A DNA stretch of 64,000 bases from Dermanyssus gallinae (taxonomy: Eukaryota; Arthropoda; Arachnida; Mesostigmata; Dermanyssidae): positions 1 to 64,000 of the forward strand of contig QVRM01001993.1 in assembly GCA_003439945.1 (NCBI GenBank), written 5' to 3'. The position numbers and the translations under genes were made by a program. Below the pieces are notes generated by a model, which worked only from the letters and a program-made list of their open reading frames with translations, was not told the origin of the DNA and ran no database searches. Positions 13,110 to 25,388 of this stretch are shown one piece after another. The number at the start of each line of letters is the position of its first letter. Position 1 is the stretch's first letter.

Positions 13110-13650
13110 CGATTTTGTAGGGAACAGTTTGCGGCTGGCCATAAGGGGGCCAATTCAAATTGACAACGAAAAATTGCCACTTATCGACCATTTTAATTAC
13201 TTGGGAGTAACACCATAACTAGCATTCACGCTACACTTAAAAGAACCGAGAGCAAAGGCTACCGCAACAGTTATGCTTCGTGTCTATTTTATATTAATCA
13301 AGCGGATCCTCGGATTACCATAAAACGCCTCAAAAGATTAGAATTTAAACTGTGCGGCAAAAAAACCTCTACCTGAAGACCTTATATTCAAGAAAGGACG
13401 ATTTCAAAACTCTAAGGTAAAATAGTGCCGCATCGAGAAGAATGCAATATAAGCCTTGTTTTTGAGAAACTAACATGTTGGCCAGACAGACCATTTCAGA
13501 CAGACCATTAAAAAGCTAGTTTTTTAGAGCATTATAATACACCCGTGTTTAAGCGCCGAGCCTAAACGCTACCCCTGACTACCAGGGTCAGACTTTTGTT
13601 GAACAAGAGCAGACGATCACCTACATTTTCAAATGTCCAGGACTAGTAAA
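13110..13650 (+). pseudogene. Non-LTR retrotransposon relic B
   Basis: Translation shows PIQIDNEKLPLIDHFNYLGV, then LHLKEPRAKATATVMLRV, KRILGLP and a terminal YIFKCPGL, the same block order as relic A just upstream in the same orientation. Many stops. It may be a second insertion or a tandem remnant. Confidence 0.6.
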
Positions 13651-13859
13651 AATTAGACACAATTACCAAGACACAAATTGACGGCATTACTACGCGCACG
13701 TGCTGTGTCCGTGTCATATGAAACAAAAGGTTTTGGCGGCCGTTGTCTAGAACGCAAAAGATATTCTATAGATTAGCTACTTTTCTTCAGGAAAAGCGAT
13801 ACCTAGAGTGTAACAAGGTAAGAGCTCCTGGCAAGGTTAAGAAGAGCATTATAACACGA

Positions 13860-14035
13860 CGGCCCGCGATGCCGAAGAGAACTGTTTTGTTTCACCACGA
13901 CTACGCGGCCGCCCGTCTCCTTTTACCATGGCCAAATTGCACGAGCTTCCAAAATTCCACTTTGTTGAGCATCCCCCATACTCTCCGAACCTGGCCCTTT
14001 ACGATTATAAAAATGAAGACCACATGGCCCTTTAG
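13860..14035 (+). pseudogene. Mariner transposase relic (catalytic segment)
   Basis: Across shifting frames the segment encodes KRTVLFHHDYA (counterpart of the HQDNA block), MAKLHELPKFHF and PPYSPNLAL.DY (counterpart of YSPDLAPSDY), in mariner order. Frameshifts and lost catalytic residues make it non-functional. It is too diverged to be a copy of the 38-kb element and probably belongs to another mariner lineage. Confidence 0.65.
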
Positions 14036-14765
14036 CTGGTGAGTGAATCTTGCATGGTATTTCCCAGTTATCGCTCTCTCTCTGAAAAAAGTAGCGAATT
14101 AATAGAATAGCCTTTGCTACCACGAGGTTCCACTTCACTCCACAAAAAATATTTTCCATAATTTGTATGCCAAATAGTGATATGAATAAAGCTTATGATA
14201 TAGAAGCCAACTAGCTTTAGAATTATTTTTTGCTAAAATAGGCGGGAGAACAATCTGGTGTCACGGATGTTACGAGTTGTGGCTAAACCATGTTTGTTCT
14301 TGTTTTATTGTAGGACGACCATGTTGCACTGTTACACGAACTTTTGAGGCATTGCAAACATGAAAATGTAATCACATGTATTAGTTGATGCATGTTTGTG
14401 TTACAGACTTAAGGCTGTACTAATTGCAGCTAATCATTATTAAGAGTAATGTAACCATCGTATGATCACCGTGCTTCGCTTTATAATGATCGACTTATAA
14501 TGTTTTGATTTTCACCATCAAAAATCATTCATTGAGCTAAAATGTACTATAATATAGAAGGACAGCTGCATATAAACTTGACTTAGTCTAGCAAAGAAAT
14601 GGCGCACCGCTTTTTATTATCCTACATCGGACTTGCTCTATTCTTTCATAGTATACGTGTTCACAGACCTCCAAGTACGTTACAAAGTGCCGTCATGGAA
14701 CCGATTTAGCTACTCGGAGTAAACAGCATCCGCTCCTATGATAATACCTGTTCATAAAGTTAACA

Positions 14766-14905
14766 ATGCTCGTATGCTTATACTGTTGTCAGTTGCTCTC
14801 GGCATTCAAGAGAGACAGTGCAGTGATCTCTCTTGATAAGGGCCAAGCAGACAGACGCACGATACTTCGTACTCGCTTTAGAGCGCAGTCGATGTATACA
14901 CTCTG
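14766..14905 (+). repeat. Interspersed repeat family X, copy 1
   Basis: It contains GCTTATACTGTTGTCAGTTG, CAGTGCAGTGATCTCT and GCAGACAGACGCACGATACT, also present in the same order and spacing at 31108-31235 in SIRT6 intron 2. No known element is recognised. Confidence 0.6.
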
Positions 14906-15238
14906 TGAGCTCTCCGTAGAAGTTTGTATTGGAGCAGACCAGGTGAGGATAGCCATGAACTATGCATCTGGTATAGACGCGACATCTTTAGCCTCAATCA
15001 AATTATCTCAACAAACGGTGCACAGTCTGACATGAGGTGAATGAAGCGCAGTGTTCCCTACCCGCAATGACAAGTAAAGACGTTTGTAAAATTACATATA
15101 ATGACACCATAGTAGTAATATAAAAGTATAGGAAGCAAGCAGTACGCTTTGTGACACACTGCACAGCGAACGCATCTGATTCAAAAGATATTCCACAAGG
15201 AATGGTAAATAAAACTCATATACATAAAACTCATATAT

Positions 15239-15263
15239 TGGTTCAGCGAGTGATTTGAAAACA

Positions 15264-15299
<36 letters not shown>

Positions 15300-15330
15300 T
15301 CTGGTTCAGCGAGTGATTCGAAAACAAACA
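15239..15330. repeat. Direct repeat flanking (AT)n
   Basis: GGTTCAGCGAGTGATTTGAA (from 15239) and GGTTCAGCGAGTGATTCGAA (from 15303) are 27-bp copies with one difference, separated by an (AT)n tract. Confidence 0.75.
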
Positions 15331-17384
15331 GCGCATTGTCATGATATTATCCATACTTTGTGTTGCGCCCAGGTGCTACCTAGGTTGTACCGGAAAGGTG
15401 AGCGAATGTTAGGATCACTCTTGATACCTGAGTACAATACAAGGAGGCATCTTAGTTTTCATCGAAAGTTATGCCATTTTGGGTTATAATAATTGTCATT
15501 TATTAGTTTTCCTGCCAGCGATTTCCATAAAAGGCCATACCCTATGATCAAAAACAGCAAACGGCACCGTAATATTATGTGTATATTCTTTGCTATAGCA
15601 TATTTTAATTTATACGAGGTTGTTCATCCCTTTGAGGTATCTTATGACGTGTAAAGTCGGGGGACCATACTGATCAATAAAAGGTCCGTAACCTTTGTCC
15701 TTCAATTGTAATCTATGCTACGTGTATCCCCTTATGACCAACTTTTTTACCGATGAGCATTTTCTAAGTAACAAGTGGCGTCATTAAGTCCACAGTGACG
15801 CAGTGATGCGACCGACACTGTGCACGCAAGAACTCACTTCGCAAAGTGAAGGCCCACATGGTCCTCGCACGGATATGAAACGGTGGGCGGGTCCTCTACG
15901 CGCGCTGTCGCGAAGCACGTACGCAGCACTCACATTTCGGCATATAGTAGTATTCATAGCCTCTTCTATGCCTCTTGCTTCCAGATAAAAACATGTTTAT
16001 GGCACAATTGGCATTTATTGCATATCTAACCTGAAAAACCTAGAGTCCACTAGAGAACGTGCTCTCGATTTAAGAAAATAGGATAAGGACCCTTTAAGAT
16101 TCGGAAAGTTGACCCACGGCTTACTAATCATTCGTCATTTATTCTAGCTGTATTGCATTAGGCTATATTGTAAAAATGGAAATTATCACCTTGCCAGTTG
16201 ACCGTTGGCGCTTCAATATTGTGAGTGGAGGCTCTATACAAGGAAGATCGGCCTCCGTCCAAATGTATCACAATTGATTAAGCCGGAAATTCCTGCGCGT
16301 CTTTTTTTAAACTATTTTTGTTCACTCCTACGACAACTCATCGAGCAGATATTTTAGTGAATCCGAGGTGATTGTGAAGCACCTTATGGAGGGACACGGC
16401 ATTCCTCTCCGGCAATCCGTATGTTATGCTTGAGTTCTCATCAATCGCAGCCTTTACACGGACTTATGATATTTCGAACTTGAGATTGTTTTGCTAACCA
16501 TGGTTGCCATGGCAACGCCCCAATTTCGAGCAGTGCGTTAGCCGCCTAAGCCACCGCCGCTACAAAAAAATACTTTCCGCTTTTGTTGCAGCAAAAGTTT
16601 AAAAAGTTGCTTTTGCAAATTGCAATAGGCGTTTGAAACTTAACGCGTCTTAAACTCTGCAATCGTGCAGACGTCGTACTCCATCACGACACCGCCTCTC
16701 ATATATCAGTGACAACAGGCCACACGTTGCTGGATTTTGCATGGAGCCTTTTACCTCACCTACTTTATAGGTGTGACCTTGCCTCTTCAGAGTATCTTCT
16801 ATTCTGCTTATTTCCGAACTCTCTAAGAGGAGAAAACGTCGAAAGTTTTTGAGGTATTTAAAACCACCTTGATCCTTTTTCATCTGAAAACGACAGAGCC
16901 TGCAAAATATTGTTCGTATTTTCTCATTAAGAGAGCGTTGGACGAAAGCTAAAAATAGAAGTTGTTTATATAGTGACTGAAACGACAGCGCATGCATAAA
17001 ACATTCGGAATGACCGAGTTTCAGACCGACTTAATAGTTATATCCTCACTCATCGGATGTTTTGCTTTGACAATTTTCTAAAAGCTTGTTAAAGTGGAAC
17101 ACACAACGCCGTTCAAGATCTGCTGTTAGGTTTTACCAGTTCTCTGACCGCGCATTACGTAAAGCCCTTAAAGATTACTCGGTCGATAGTGTGAAGTGGC
17201 TATAAAAGAGTTATTGCAAAGATAGCGCCTCTTTGCTAATATAATAATTGATATTGTATATAGTTTGCCTACAACTTGCTGATGGAGCGACCGTTAGGTT
17301 AAATAAAAATCAGCCATAATCACAGATTGAACTCTTAGTTTTCAGTTTTTCAGTGATTACAGATTAAACTAATGTTGAGGAGCA

Positions 17385-19290
17385 ATAGATAGATAGATAG
17401 ATAGGTTTTATTATTCTCATAAGTGGTTTACATTTGTACAGAGGTTCACAGCTCCTCAAAGCCACCAAAGGCTAGTATGGAGTGTTTATATTGCATGTCT
17501 TTTTATAATTTTGTTTACTGTCATTATAATTATTATCATGTTCGGCTTATGTTAGTAAGGTACCTAAATAGTATTGCTTCGCACTTTGTTTGAATATTGT
17601 CAAAGAAGAGGTTGCGCGCACATCTGCGGGGAGCTTGTTCCAATATGTGGCACCGAGATTTGATATTGAGAAACGAGATTGGTTACATGAAGCTGTAGAC
17701 AAGACCAGAAGTTGTGTGTGTGATCCCCTTGTGTTCATGGTTGATGTCGAATGGGAAAGATTGAGCAGGTTGGGATGAAGTCCCATTAAAATTCGTTTGA
17801 TCTCTATTACGACAGACATCTCTATTTGCAGAGGGTAAGGCAGAATCGACATCTCTACGTATTTATAACGAAGGGACTCCCATGGTGGATATCCCCATAT
17901 TACGCGCAAGGCTCTTTTTTGCAAGCGATGTATGGGGCATAAAAAACGCATATAAGTCATTCCAAATATTTCGACTGCGTAAGTCAGGTAACTATGAACG
18001 TAGGCGTAGTACATGGCGAGCAGACAATCACGGGGCAGAATATTACGACTCTTGAACAGAGCAGCAATGCTCCCTACAATCTTTTTACGAATGTGATCTG
18101 TATGAGCTTTAAACGATAACCGGGAATCCAGGACAACGCCTAGGAATTTTGTCTCATTCATCATCCTAAGAGTGTGGTTTCCGCATTGAAATGTCTCATT
18201 GTTCATACTTAGGACACCTCTCGGCGATAAGAACTGGATAACACCGGTTTTCGACCAATTCACGGACAAGCCATTGGCTCTAAACCAATCTGAAAGTCGC
18301 TTAAGGTCTTCTTTAATGATCTGCTCTACCTCTTGTCGGGAATCGCCGACAAAGAGTGCTGTGGTATCATCAGCAAATAGGGTCAGTCGGCCGTGTTTTG
18401 GTACTTCAAATATATCGTTGATAAATATATTGAACAGCAGTGGGCCGCCGATACTCCCTTGAGCTACTCCAACTGATATGTTCTCGATATCTGAAAACTT
18501 CTGCCCGATCTGCACCATTTGTTGTCTTTCTGACATAAAAGAACGTACCCACGATTGAACACGTTCGTCAGCTCCATAGGCTCCTAGTTTGGTAATCAGA
18601 ATATTAATGTCGACGGTATCAAACGCCTTTCTCAGGTCAACAAATAGAGCAGCAACCGTTTTCTTCTTCTCAAGACTTTGACGGACGTCATTTACAAAGC
18701 TCATAACAGGGACGGTGGTGGACATTTTAGGGCGGAATCCAAACTGTCGGCGATTGAGTACATTGTGTTGATCAAGATGGTCTTTGAGTTGTTCGAATGC
18801 GCATTTCTCAAATACCTTAGAGATTGGGGCCGGTATGCTGACTGGACGGTAGTTTTCCTTTGCGAGTCTGTCACCAGATTTAAGAAGCGGAATGACGCGA
18901 TATAATTTAAGCGCTTTGGGGTATTTACCGGCCGCAATTGAAAAATTGATCAGATGTGATACGGGGTCAGCAAGAACATCGGCTGCTCTTCGCAATACCT
19001 GAGATGGTATTTGCTCAGGTGCAACTGAGCAAATCTTTGTTTTGCGTAAAAGATGTGCAATTCTTAGGGTATGGACCGGTTGGAATGAGATCTCTGTTGC
19101 TCCACGAGGAAAATTCTCAGGTATAACATATCTTTCAGAGCATTCCGTGTCGGCAGTCACACACGTCGAGTAATACTGATTAAACAAGTTTGCCACTGTA
19201 GTCTCATCGGACACCATATTATCTCCAACTCTAAGTTTCCCACACTTTTTTTCCGGTACGCCACCTAGAACAGGTCTAATAGCGTTATGC
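17385..19290 (-). mobile_element. 5'-truncated non-LTR retrotransposon (CR1/L2-like)
   Basis: The minus-strand element carries reverse transcriptase but no endonuclease frame was seen. Its 3' end has AATAAA (17412-17407) followed by a short (CTAT)n tail (about 17404-17385). A short tandem tail in place of poly(A) is usual for CR1/L2-type LINEs. In-frame coding continues at least 60 nt upstream of the first ATG (GGVPEKKCGKLRVGDN), so the 5' break is near 19.26-19.3 kb and is approximate. Confidence 0.8.
17547..19217 (-). CDS. Non-LTR reverse transcriptase, 5'-truncated but uninterrupted
   Basis: A 556-aa open frame. RT blocks appear in order: IPLLKSGD and ENYRPVSIPAPISKVFEK (about 109-138), NRRQFGFRPK (155-164), FVDLRKAFDTV (192-202, first catalytic Asp at 194), VAQGSIGGPLLFNIFIND (251-268) and the active site FADDT (281-285, Phe for the usual Tyr). 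Then come KTGVIQF, TKFLGVVLDSRLSF and the LINE C-terminal thumb ending near AKQYYLGTLLT. By family knowledge the protein does target-primed reverse transcription, but this copy lacks the N-terminal endonuclease and is presumably dead for autonomous movement. The frame has no stop or shift, so insertion was probably recent. The ATG is internal to the original ORF2. Confidence 0.88.
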   Translation of the reverse strand: MVSDETTVANLFNQYYSTCVTADTECSERYVIPENFPRGATEISFQPVHTLRIAHLLRKTKICSVAPEQIPSQVLRRAADVLADPVSHLINFSIAAGKYPKALKLYRVIPLLKSGDRLAKENYRPVSIPAPISKVFEKCAFEQLKDHLDQHNVLNRRQFGFRPKMSTTVPVMSFVNDVRQSLEKKKTVAALFVDLRKAFDTVDINILITKLGAYGADERVQSWVRSFMSERQQMVQIGQKFSDIENISVGVAQGSIGGPLLFNIFINDIFEVPKHGRLTLFADDTTALFVGDSRQEVEQIIKEDLKRLSDWFRANGLSVNWSKTGVIQFLSPRGVLSMNNETFQCGNHTLRMMNETKFLGVVLDSRLSFKAHTDHIRKKIVGSIAALFKSRNILPRDCLLAMYYAYVHSYLTYAVEIFGMTYMRFLCPIHRLQKRALRVIWGYPPWESLRYKYVEMSILPYPLQIEMSVVIEIKRILMGLHPNLLNLSHSTSTMNTRGSHTQLLVLSTASCNQSRFSISNLGATYWNKLPADVRATSSLTIFKQSAKQYYLGTLLT

Positions 19291-20883
19291 TGTATATGTA
19301 TAGCAATAACGACAACATATTACGATTTTCTTTTATTTGTAGCACTGCTACCAATCTCCTTTTACCCATTGGCCGATTTGTCGCAACAACGCAATGCCTT
19401 TCCCGCCTCTGCTTGAAATCAGATTTGTTTCTTTACAGTGTACATTGAACAGCTTGTCACCACCGATCGTCTGTGCACTCGTCCTCGTCTAAAACTACCG
19501 GCAAATTTAGAGATTTCGAGGAATTTAGAAAGGAACTACCGGCAGACTTCTTAAAGGATAGCTACTAATAACCAATGTTTGTGGATAACGTGAAAAAAAC
19601 TGTTACAGTTTACATCAAGCCTACCTTTGCAGATTGTCTTTATCACAATACTGAAGCTTGTACTTCAGATAGCGGCAACTACGTATAGGCAGTCAGCAAA
19701 AGCTGAATTTGCTTAGATCATGGGGAACCATAGTTCAACGTATGACAGAACGGTTCATACGTTGTTGAATGTATACTCATTTCACATACCATGAATTTCA
19801 GTGTTCCGCAGGGAGATACGGTGTTCCAATTATGGTCAGTGGCTGCTGTGTTACGCACGCCGACGGCAACGAGATTAAAAAAGCTGGATTCTATCTACAC
19901 CAGACAATGTGTTTTGTCAATATAAGTTCAGGAATTTTTCTACATTAAAGGTAGCTTCGCCGCGTCTACAAATAGGCGATAATGTCACCTCGCTAATAAG
20001 TGTAAATTAATTTTGATACATTTAAGAAATGCTGCACCAAAACGCAAATAAAAACGTGATATGGTAGATCAGCCCCAACAAGAACGCTATTCGTATGAGA
20101 ACACATCAGGAGGTTATCATTTCCGTTTTAGTATACTACACGCGTCACGCTATACGAGACGTTGTACGACGTTTATGCGTTACACATGTATGAGCGTTTT
20201 GCCAAAGAAGCTCTTGGAGCTTCAATTTCTGATCCAATGCAGAGAAACCCATAATAACTACATAATGGACCACGTTTCCTATACTACAATGGCCGTAGGG
20301 ATGATTTATCTTACACGACACTTACTGCATTGTATTAGCTCTTTATGCCAGCCACACAGCCACAGAGCAGACGATAATTTTGACTTGCAATGTTCAACTA
20401 TTGACTGTCTCTTTTTACCTAAGTGCTCGGTGCCTTGGAGTGCAGTCTTCTAGCTCCAGGTGTATATGTACTTATCTCTATTTACAAACTAGTATATCAT
20501 ATATACTGAATAATTTATTTATAAGTCAAACCCATGCACTATTTACATATTGGAAAATACATGGGCATGCTAGGTATGGTCACGCATAGCCTTTGCAGGA
20601 TGGGAACGTTCCATTTCGTGCGGATAACCAACAGGCCACTAGTGTTGCAAGCAGAACACCTCATTCTTTGCGACACACACTTCCTTCAGCGCAGTGACGA
20701 AAGTTGTGGACTGACGTGGTGTTCTGGATTAGCAAGCAATCGCATCGTAACGAAGAACAGTGCGCATTAATGGCACAAAGCCAGATCCCAGCTCCGTAGC
20801 CCCTCAATTCAAACAGCCCTGTATATGCTCTGGTTTGTAACATGATTTGGCCACGTAAACAGTAATCACACTTCTAAATGCGT
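19291..20883. other. Gene-free region 3' of GTF2H4
   Basis: No recognisable product. The small frames present have no motif. Confidence 0.4.
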
Positions 20884-20889
20884 TTTATT
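20884..20889 (-). terminator. Putative poly(A) signal of GTF2H4
   Basis: AATAAA on the minus strand, about 285 nt after the GTF2H4 stop. It is the first canonical hexamer found downstream. The cleavage site is not known. Confidence 0.45.
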
Positions 20890-21174
20890 ATTGAAATTTC
20901 CGAATCGCAGATCACTTGTATCAGTCGACCCCACTGATTGCTAGGTCTGAACATCTGCTCGCATAATTAACGCACATTTATCTCGCAATCCTAGCAACAC
21001 ATTCTGTATTTACATCGTTACTATGGACGACCACGACAACAACACGACGGATTCATGAAATCAACCAGTTATACCGCTCTGTGAAGTGCAGTAACCACTA
21101 ATATATAACAGATAGAATATAAATATTCGAAAGCCGCAAGAAGAGTTGGAGCTGCACGCGGCACGTCTCTCTAC

Positions 21175-24100
21175 TCAGTCGTACTCCTTCTTCTGGCGCT
21201 TCCAGTAATGTCGCACATCGGCGTCACCGGTTTTGCTCACCACCATGAATCGACGCTGGGGATTTTCAAACAGCAGCACACCGAGATCGTGAGCGTAGTT
21301 GCGCAGCATCTCGAAGTCGGCGGCCGTCTGGAACTGCGAGTAGAGAACGCTCTCCGTCATCTTGAACCGGTCGCGCTCGAGCTCCCACAGACGCAGCTGG
21401 TCCGAGACGGTCATCGGTATGATGCCTTCCTCGCGTTCGGACACAACCTTGTGGCTGCGCGTCTTGAGGAAGTGCGTGATCTGCGCCGACGTGATTCCGC
21501 CCTTGAGCGCCTGGCGGACACTTTCGCGCGTCAGGACGGCGACGACCAGGTTCGGAAAGCGGTAGAGCAAGTCGCAGAACAGCGACAACAACGCCACCTG
21601 CAACGGCGAGTCGGTGTACGCGTAAACTCGATAGTTCGTCTCGACAATGATGTAGCCCTGATCCTCTTCCTCTTCTTGGCCGCCGCCGCCCGTCACCTCA
21701 AACTTGGTTGCCTCGAGTTCCTTCAGGCCGGACGCCAGCCCGATGGCCAGCCGCGTCGGATAGAATCGGCCCGAACGCCGCTTACGCTGGTAGACGAGAC
21801 CGAACTCACGGAGGTGCTGGAGAAACACGAGCAGCGGCTCGCTCATGCCCTTGATGCTGTAGTCTTTTCCGAGAGTGAGAAAGCTCAGCTGAAAGATGAA
21901 CTGCAGACACTCGACGAGCGATATGCCGCGGCCCTCTACCGTCGACAGGTACTGCAGGATAAAGTACCACACCTGGTCCTCGGTGTCCATCAGCAGAAAC
22001 TGGAAGCCCTCCATCGTTATAAAGCTCTTCCCACTACTTCCCTCGTCTTGTTTCATGAGGCCGGAATGCAGAAGGATGCGTATGGCATCATGAGAGATGC
22101 CACTCTCCGCCGGTACCTAGGGCCAAATACAAGTCGATGCATTTGCTACTTATAAATGCATCTTCTAAAGTGCGCAAACTACAATGTTGTGCTAGAATGT
22201 TGAGCACATCCTGCAAGATTTATGAAATTGATAACATCCAGACAGATTTTCTATTCCTAGAACTGTTTTTACATTTTTTCTTCCTGCTTTTCCATTCGTT
22301 CTTTCATGGCAAGTATTGTAATCTTACTAAAGGGACGCCGAAAAAGCCACGTACCTACAGGAGCTCGGAATTACCTAGTGCAATTATCTTATATACCAGA
22401 AAATAATTTCAATAAAAAATTAGACCAAATAAATAGAAGAAGAAATGCCAGTAAATATATTCAATGAAAAATAAGACCAAATAAATAAATGTTGTCAAGT
22501 TTTGCTGCACTCACCTCCGAGCCCACCATATAATGAAGGACACAATCCCATCTTTCCTTCGCGTACTGGTCCAAAAACTTTGCGTCGCGTCCATGCTTGT
22601 CCTTGTCGAGTTCCCCATAAACAAGCCACGGATCACCGCCACCGGCCAGAGCCTCTTTCAGTTTTTCTTGAAAACTTTGATTTAACTGCCATCCAGGTAG
22701 ACCACCTATATATCAATATAGACACGCATATTATATACACGATCAACGCACACGTAAACAACATATGTAAGCATCTATACATACTGGGTGTGACAGAAGT
22801 ATTTAAAGCGATACATGGGATTGTAAAGCTCGTTAAAGCAAATATTTTTTCCAATGGAACATGGGATCTGAGAAGTCTTGCTTCGGAGTGAGAGTGAAAT
22901 TACTACAATTTGTGACACTGGTGTTTTTCTCTGACATAGGAGCACACAATGTGCTGTTGCGAGACAGCCAGTCCTTCTATACAGAAACTAAGCACACCGT
23001 CGTGTTCGTGATAAAATTCTGCTCCACCTGAAGACTATATTCTGCTTCATCTAGATGTTCTATATGAGGCCGGTCAGAAGATGCGACATGGTCGCTTAGA
23101 AGAGAATTTGCCAAAAAATGAAGTTCTTAATTCGCGTTCACGACAAATACCTCAAAATCAGTACCCTACGACCACTCACAGCGCTCAAAACGAACATATT
23201 CAAAGCAAACGCACAACTCATGGCAATCATTTTGGTATCAAACATATGTCAACGCGAGCTGTGGTTGCGGAGTAATTACGATTTTTCGAAGGGCATGTCG
23301 AGATTAAGTGCATGAAAAATGACTGTGTGGCGACGCGCTGCGGCTGTCGCGCGACATGTCGGCGGTAGTGAACGTCGCATCTTCTGACCGGCCTTGTTAT
23401 TTTTCAGATTTTATCACGAACACGACGGTGTGCTTAGTTTCTGTATAGCAGGACTGGTTGTCTCGCAACAGCACATTGTGTGCTCTTATGTCGGGCAAAA
23501 ACACCAGTGTCACAAATTGTAGTAATTTCACTCTCACTCCGAAGCAAGACTTCTCAGATCCCATGTTCCATTGGAAAAAATATTTGCTTTAACGAGCTCT
23601 ACAATTCCATGTATCGGTTTAAAAATATTTCCGTCACACCCTGTATGCATATATATATTATATATATATATATATATATATTATAGATATGATATATATA
23701 TATATATCTCTATATATATTATAATATATATACTAGAAGATCTATGATTTAGATATCGATATATATACTCCTCTATTCTCTCTATCATATATCTATAATC
23801 TATATCTATTTCATATTATATATATATTGTATATATCTCTATATATCTATATCTATCTATAATATATATATATCTATATATACTTATATATACATCGTTT
23901 GAGTAAAATAAATAAAAATAACGCGTACCTGGCAGATTAACTTCATTCCAGAGATGTAAACCCTGAAGCGCCTCTTGTGCCGCCATGTGCTCCCGGACAG
24001 CATCCTGGACGTACCACGAACTCACCACGGCCTGGGGAACAGCTTGCCGGATGTGTAGCAGTCGGATCACGTACTGCCGAGCTGCAAACGCCAAGACAAT

Positions 24101-24776
24101 TCGTTTTTCGTCATTTTTCGACTACAATTCTCAATTTAGAACATATGCATAGAATATGTACGCAATCTATCTTCCCGCATTTCGTTTGAGAGGTTTAACG
24201 TCTACAGGTTTTTACGGCATGTGGCGTGTAGTATAGTTGTAGTGGTGGCATAAACAGAGGTGTTCGTTTGCCAACTATGCCTGCCAACAACGTATCAGTT
24301 CTTTCTTAACGTCATAAAGTTCCCTAACTATACAGACATGTCATTTCATCCACTTAAGCGCGATCGCCACATCTGTCTAGACTTTGTTCTTTACTTTTGT
24401 CTCGTAGAGGGCATCTCCCTAAGCGGATCTCCCTGACGCGTGCGGGACCAGTCGGTCTCAGAGAAGATGATCACATCAGGCAGAATAAGACTTTTGAAAT
24501 GTATCGAAGCCGACATTTCCAAATTAAACCCGTATTTGATTATTATTTATTTAGCTGACTTTGAGTTGATTATGACGAGTGCAAAACCCCATATTACTAT
24601 TTATGTCGCACCCAAACAATGGCAATATTCTGGGCCATATGAAGTGGTAACATCGATCGGGATTTAAACGTAAACTATCCAAAGCAGAAGTATAAAAACA
24701 TTCAGATATCCTTGTAGCTGATGTTAAAATGGCCTGCCTTAGAACGATCAGCGCGAGTTGGTTTCTAAAGGCTGCT

Positions 24777-24860
<84 letters not shown>

Positions 24861-24892
24861 TTATATGTATATATATATATATATTTATATGT

Positions 24893-24950
<58 letters not shown>

Positions 24951-25388
24951 GTTCATTAAAATTGTGGTGTTAGCACTTGGAGTGAACAGTCATCTCCGTG
25001 CGAACGTTTAGTCGCAGGTTCTCTAATATCGGATTAGCCCAGTTCAACAAATTAATAATCGGACAAATGCATGCAAAACCGAACACGGGCATTAATTAGC
25101 CTTATGGAATAATGAAGTCATGACCATCGTACATGTTATCAATAAAACGCACTTAAAAATGTCATGTATAACACAATCATATATTTAGTTCTGATCCATA
25201 GTGTCTTCTATGTCTATGTGTGTGTATGTTCAGAGTGTGCACCAGTGTGTTCGCAGGTTACCTAGTGGAGGAAGCTTTCGAAAAACGGCGAGACATGTGG
25301 CGGGATGTCGGTACAGCTGGTTGAGGATGGCCGGCTCCAATGAACACAAGTACGAGATCAAATCTCGGTACTGAATACCAATCGCCAT
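21175..25388 (-). CDS. GTF2H4: TFIIH core subunit 4 (p52/Tfb2), four coding exons, complete
   Basis: Coding exons on the minus strand, in gene order: 25388-25262, 24081-23929, 22705-22515, 22116-21175. All junctions are AG/GT, and the joined length is 1413 nt, an exact 470-aa frame ending in TGA. Human p52 is 462 aa and aligns throughout. Visible landmarks are [17 protein letters not shown] near the N terminus, [14 protein letters not shown] at the exon 2/3 join, [30 protein letters not shown] (about 267-282), [22 protein letters not shown] (about 391) and the basic C-terminal tail [10 protein letters not shown]. Family knowledge: p52 anchors and stimulates the XPB helicase in TFIIH, for promoter opening and nucleotide excision repair in the nucleus. 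An acidic Gly/Glu-rich insert (about 300-310) is longer than in human. The start ATG lies directly after a good acceptor (TTTTCAG), so an upstream exon could add a few residues. Intron 2 carries a long inverted-repeat element. The plus-strand frame over the last exon is a shadow. Confidence 0.95.
22782..23645. mobile_element. Long inverted-repeat (foldback/MITE-like) element in GTF2H4 intron 2
   Basis: The arm 22782-23088 (starting TACTGGGTGTGACAGAAGTA) and the arm 23374-23645 (ending CACACCCTGTA) are near-identical complements over about 270 bp. The left arm carries about 45 bp extra. A spacer of about 285 bp separates them. No coding frame is recognised. The outer ends abut TA-rich sequence. 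Confidence 0.85.
23646..23896. repeat. Degenerate AT/ATCT-rich microsatellite
   Basis: About 250 bp of interrupted (AT)n with CTAT/GATA variants, in GTF2H4 intron 2 between the inverted-repeat element and exon 2. Confidence 0.8.
24780..24944. repeat. Long (AT)n microsatellite
   Basis: About 165 bp with TATT and TGTA interruptions in GTF2H4 intron 1, the longest AT tract in the window. Confidence 0.9.

Larger units (their letters stand above)
14036..17384. other. Gene-free sequence apart from the listed repeats
   Basis: AT-rich and unique-looking, with no coding motif seen on either strand. Confidence 0.4.

Noticed and set aside
21208..22155. 315-codon plus-strand frame over the last GTF2H4 exon
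   Set aside because: It is antisense to a verified exon and has no family match. It is a shadow of the minus-strand coding sequence.
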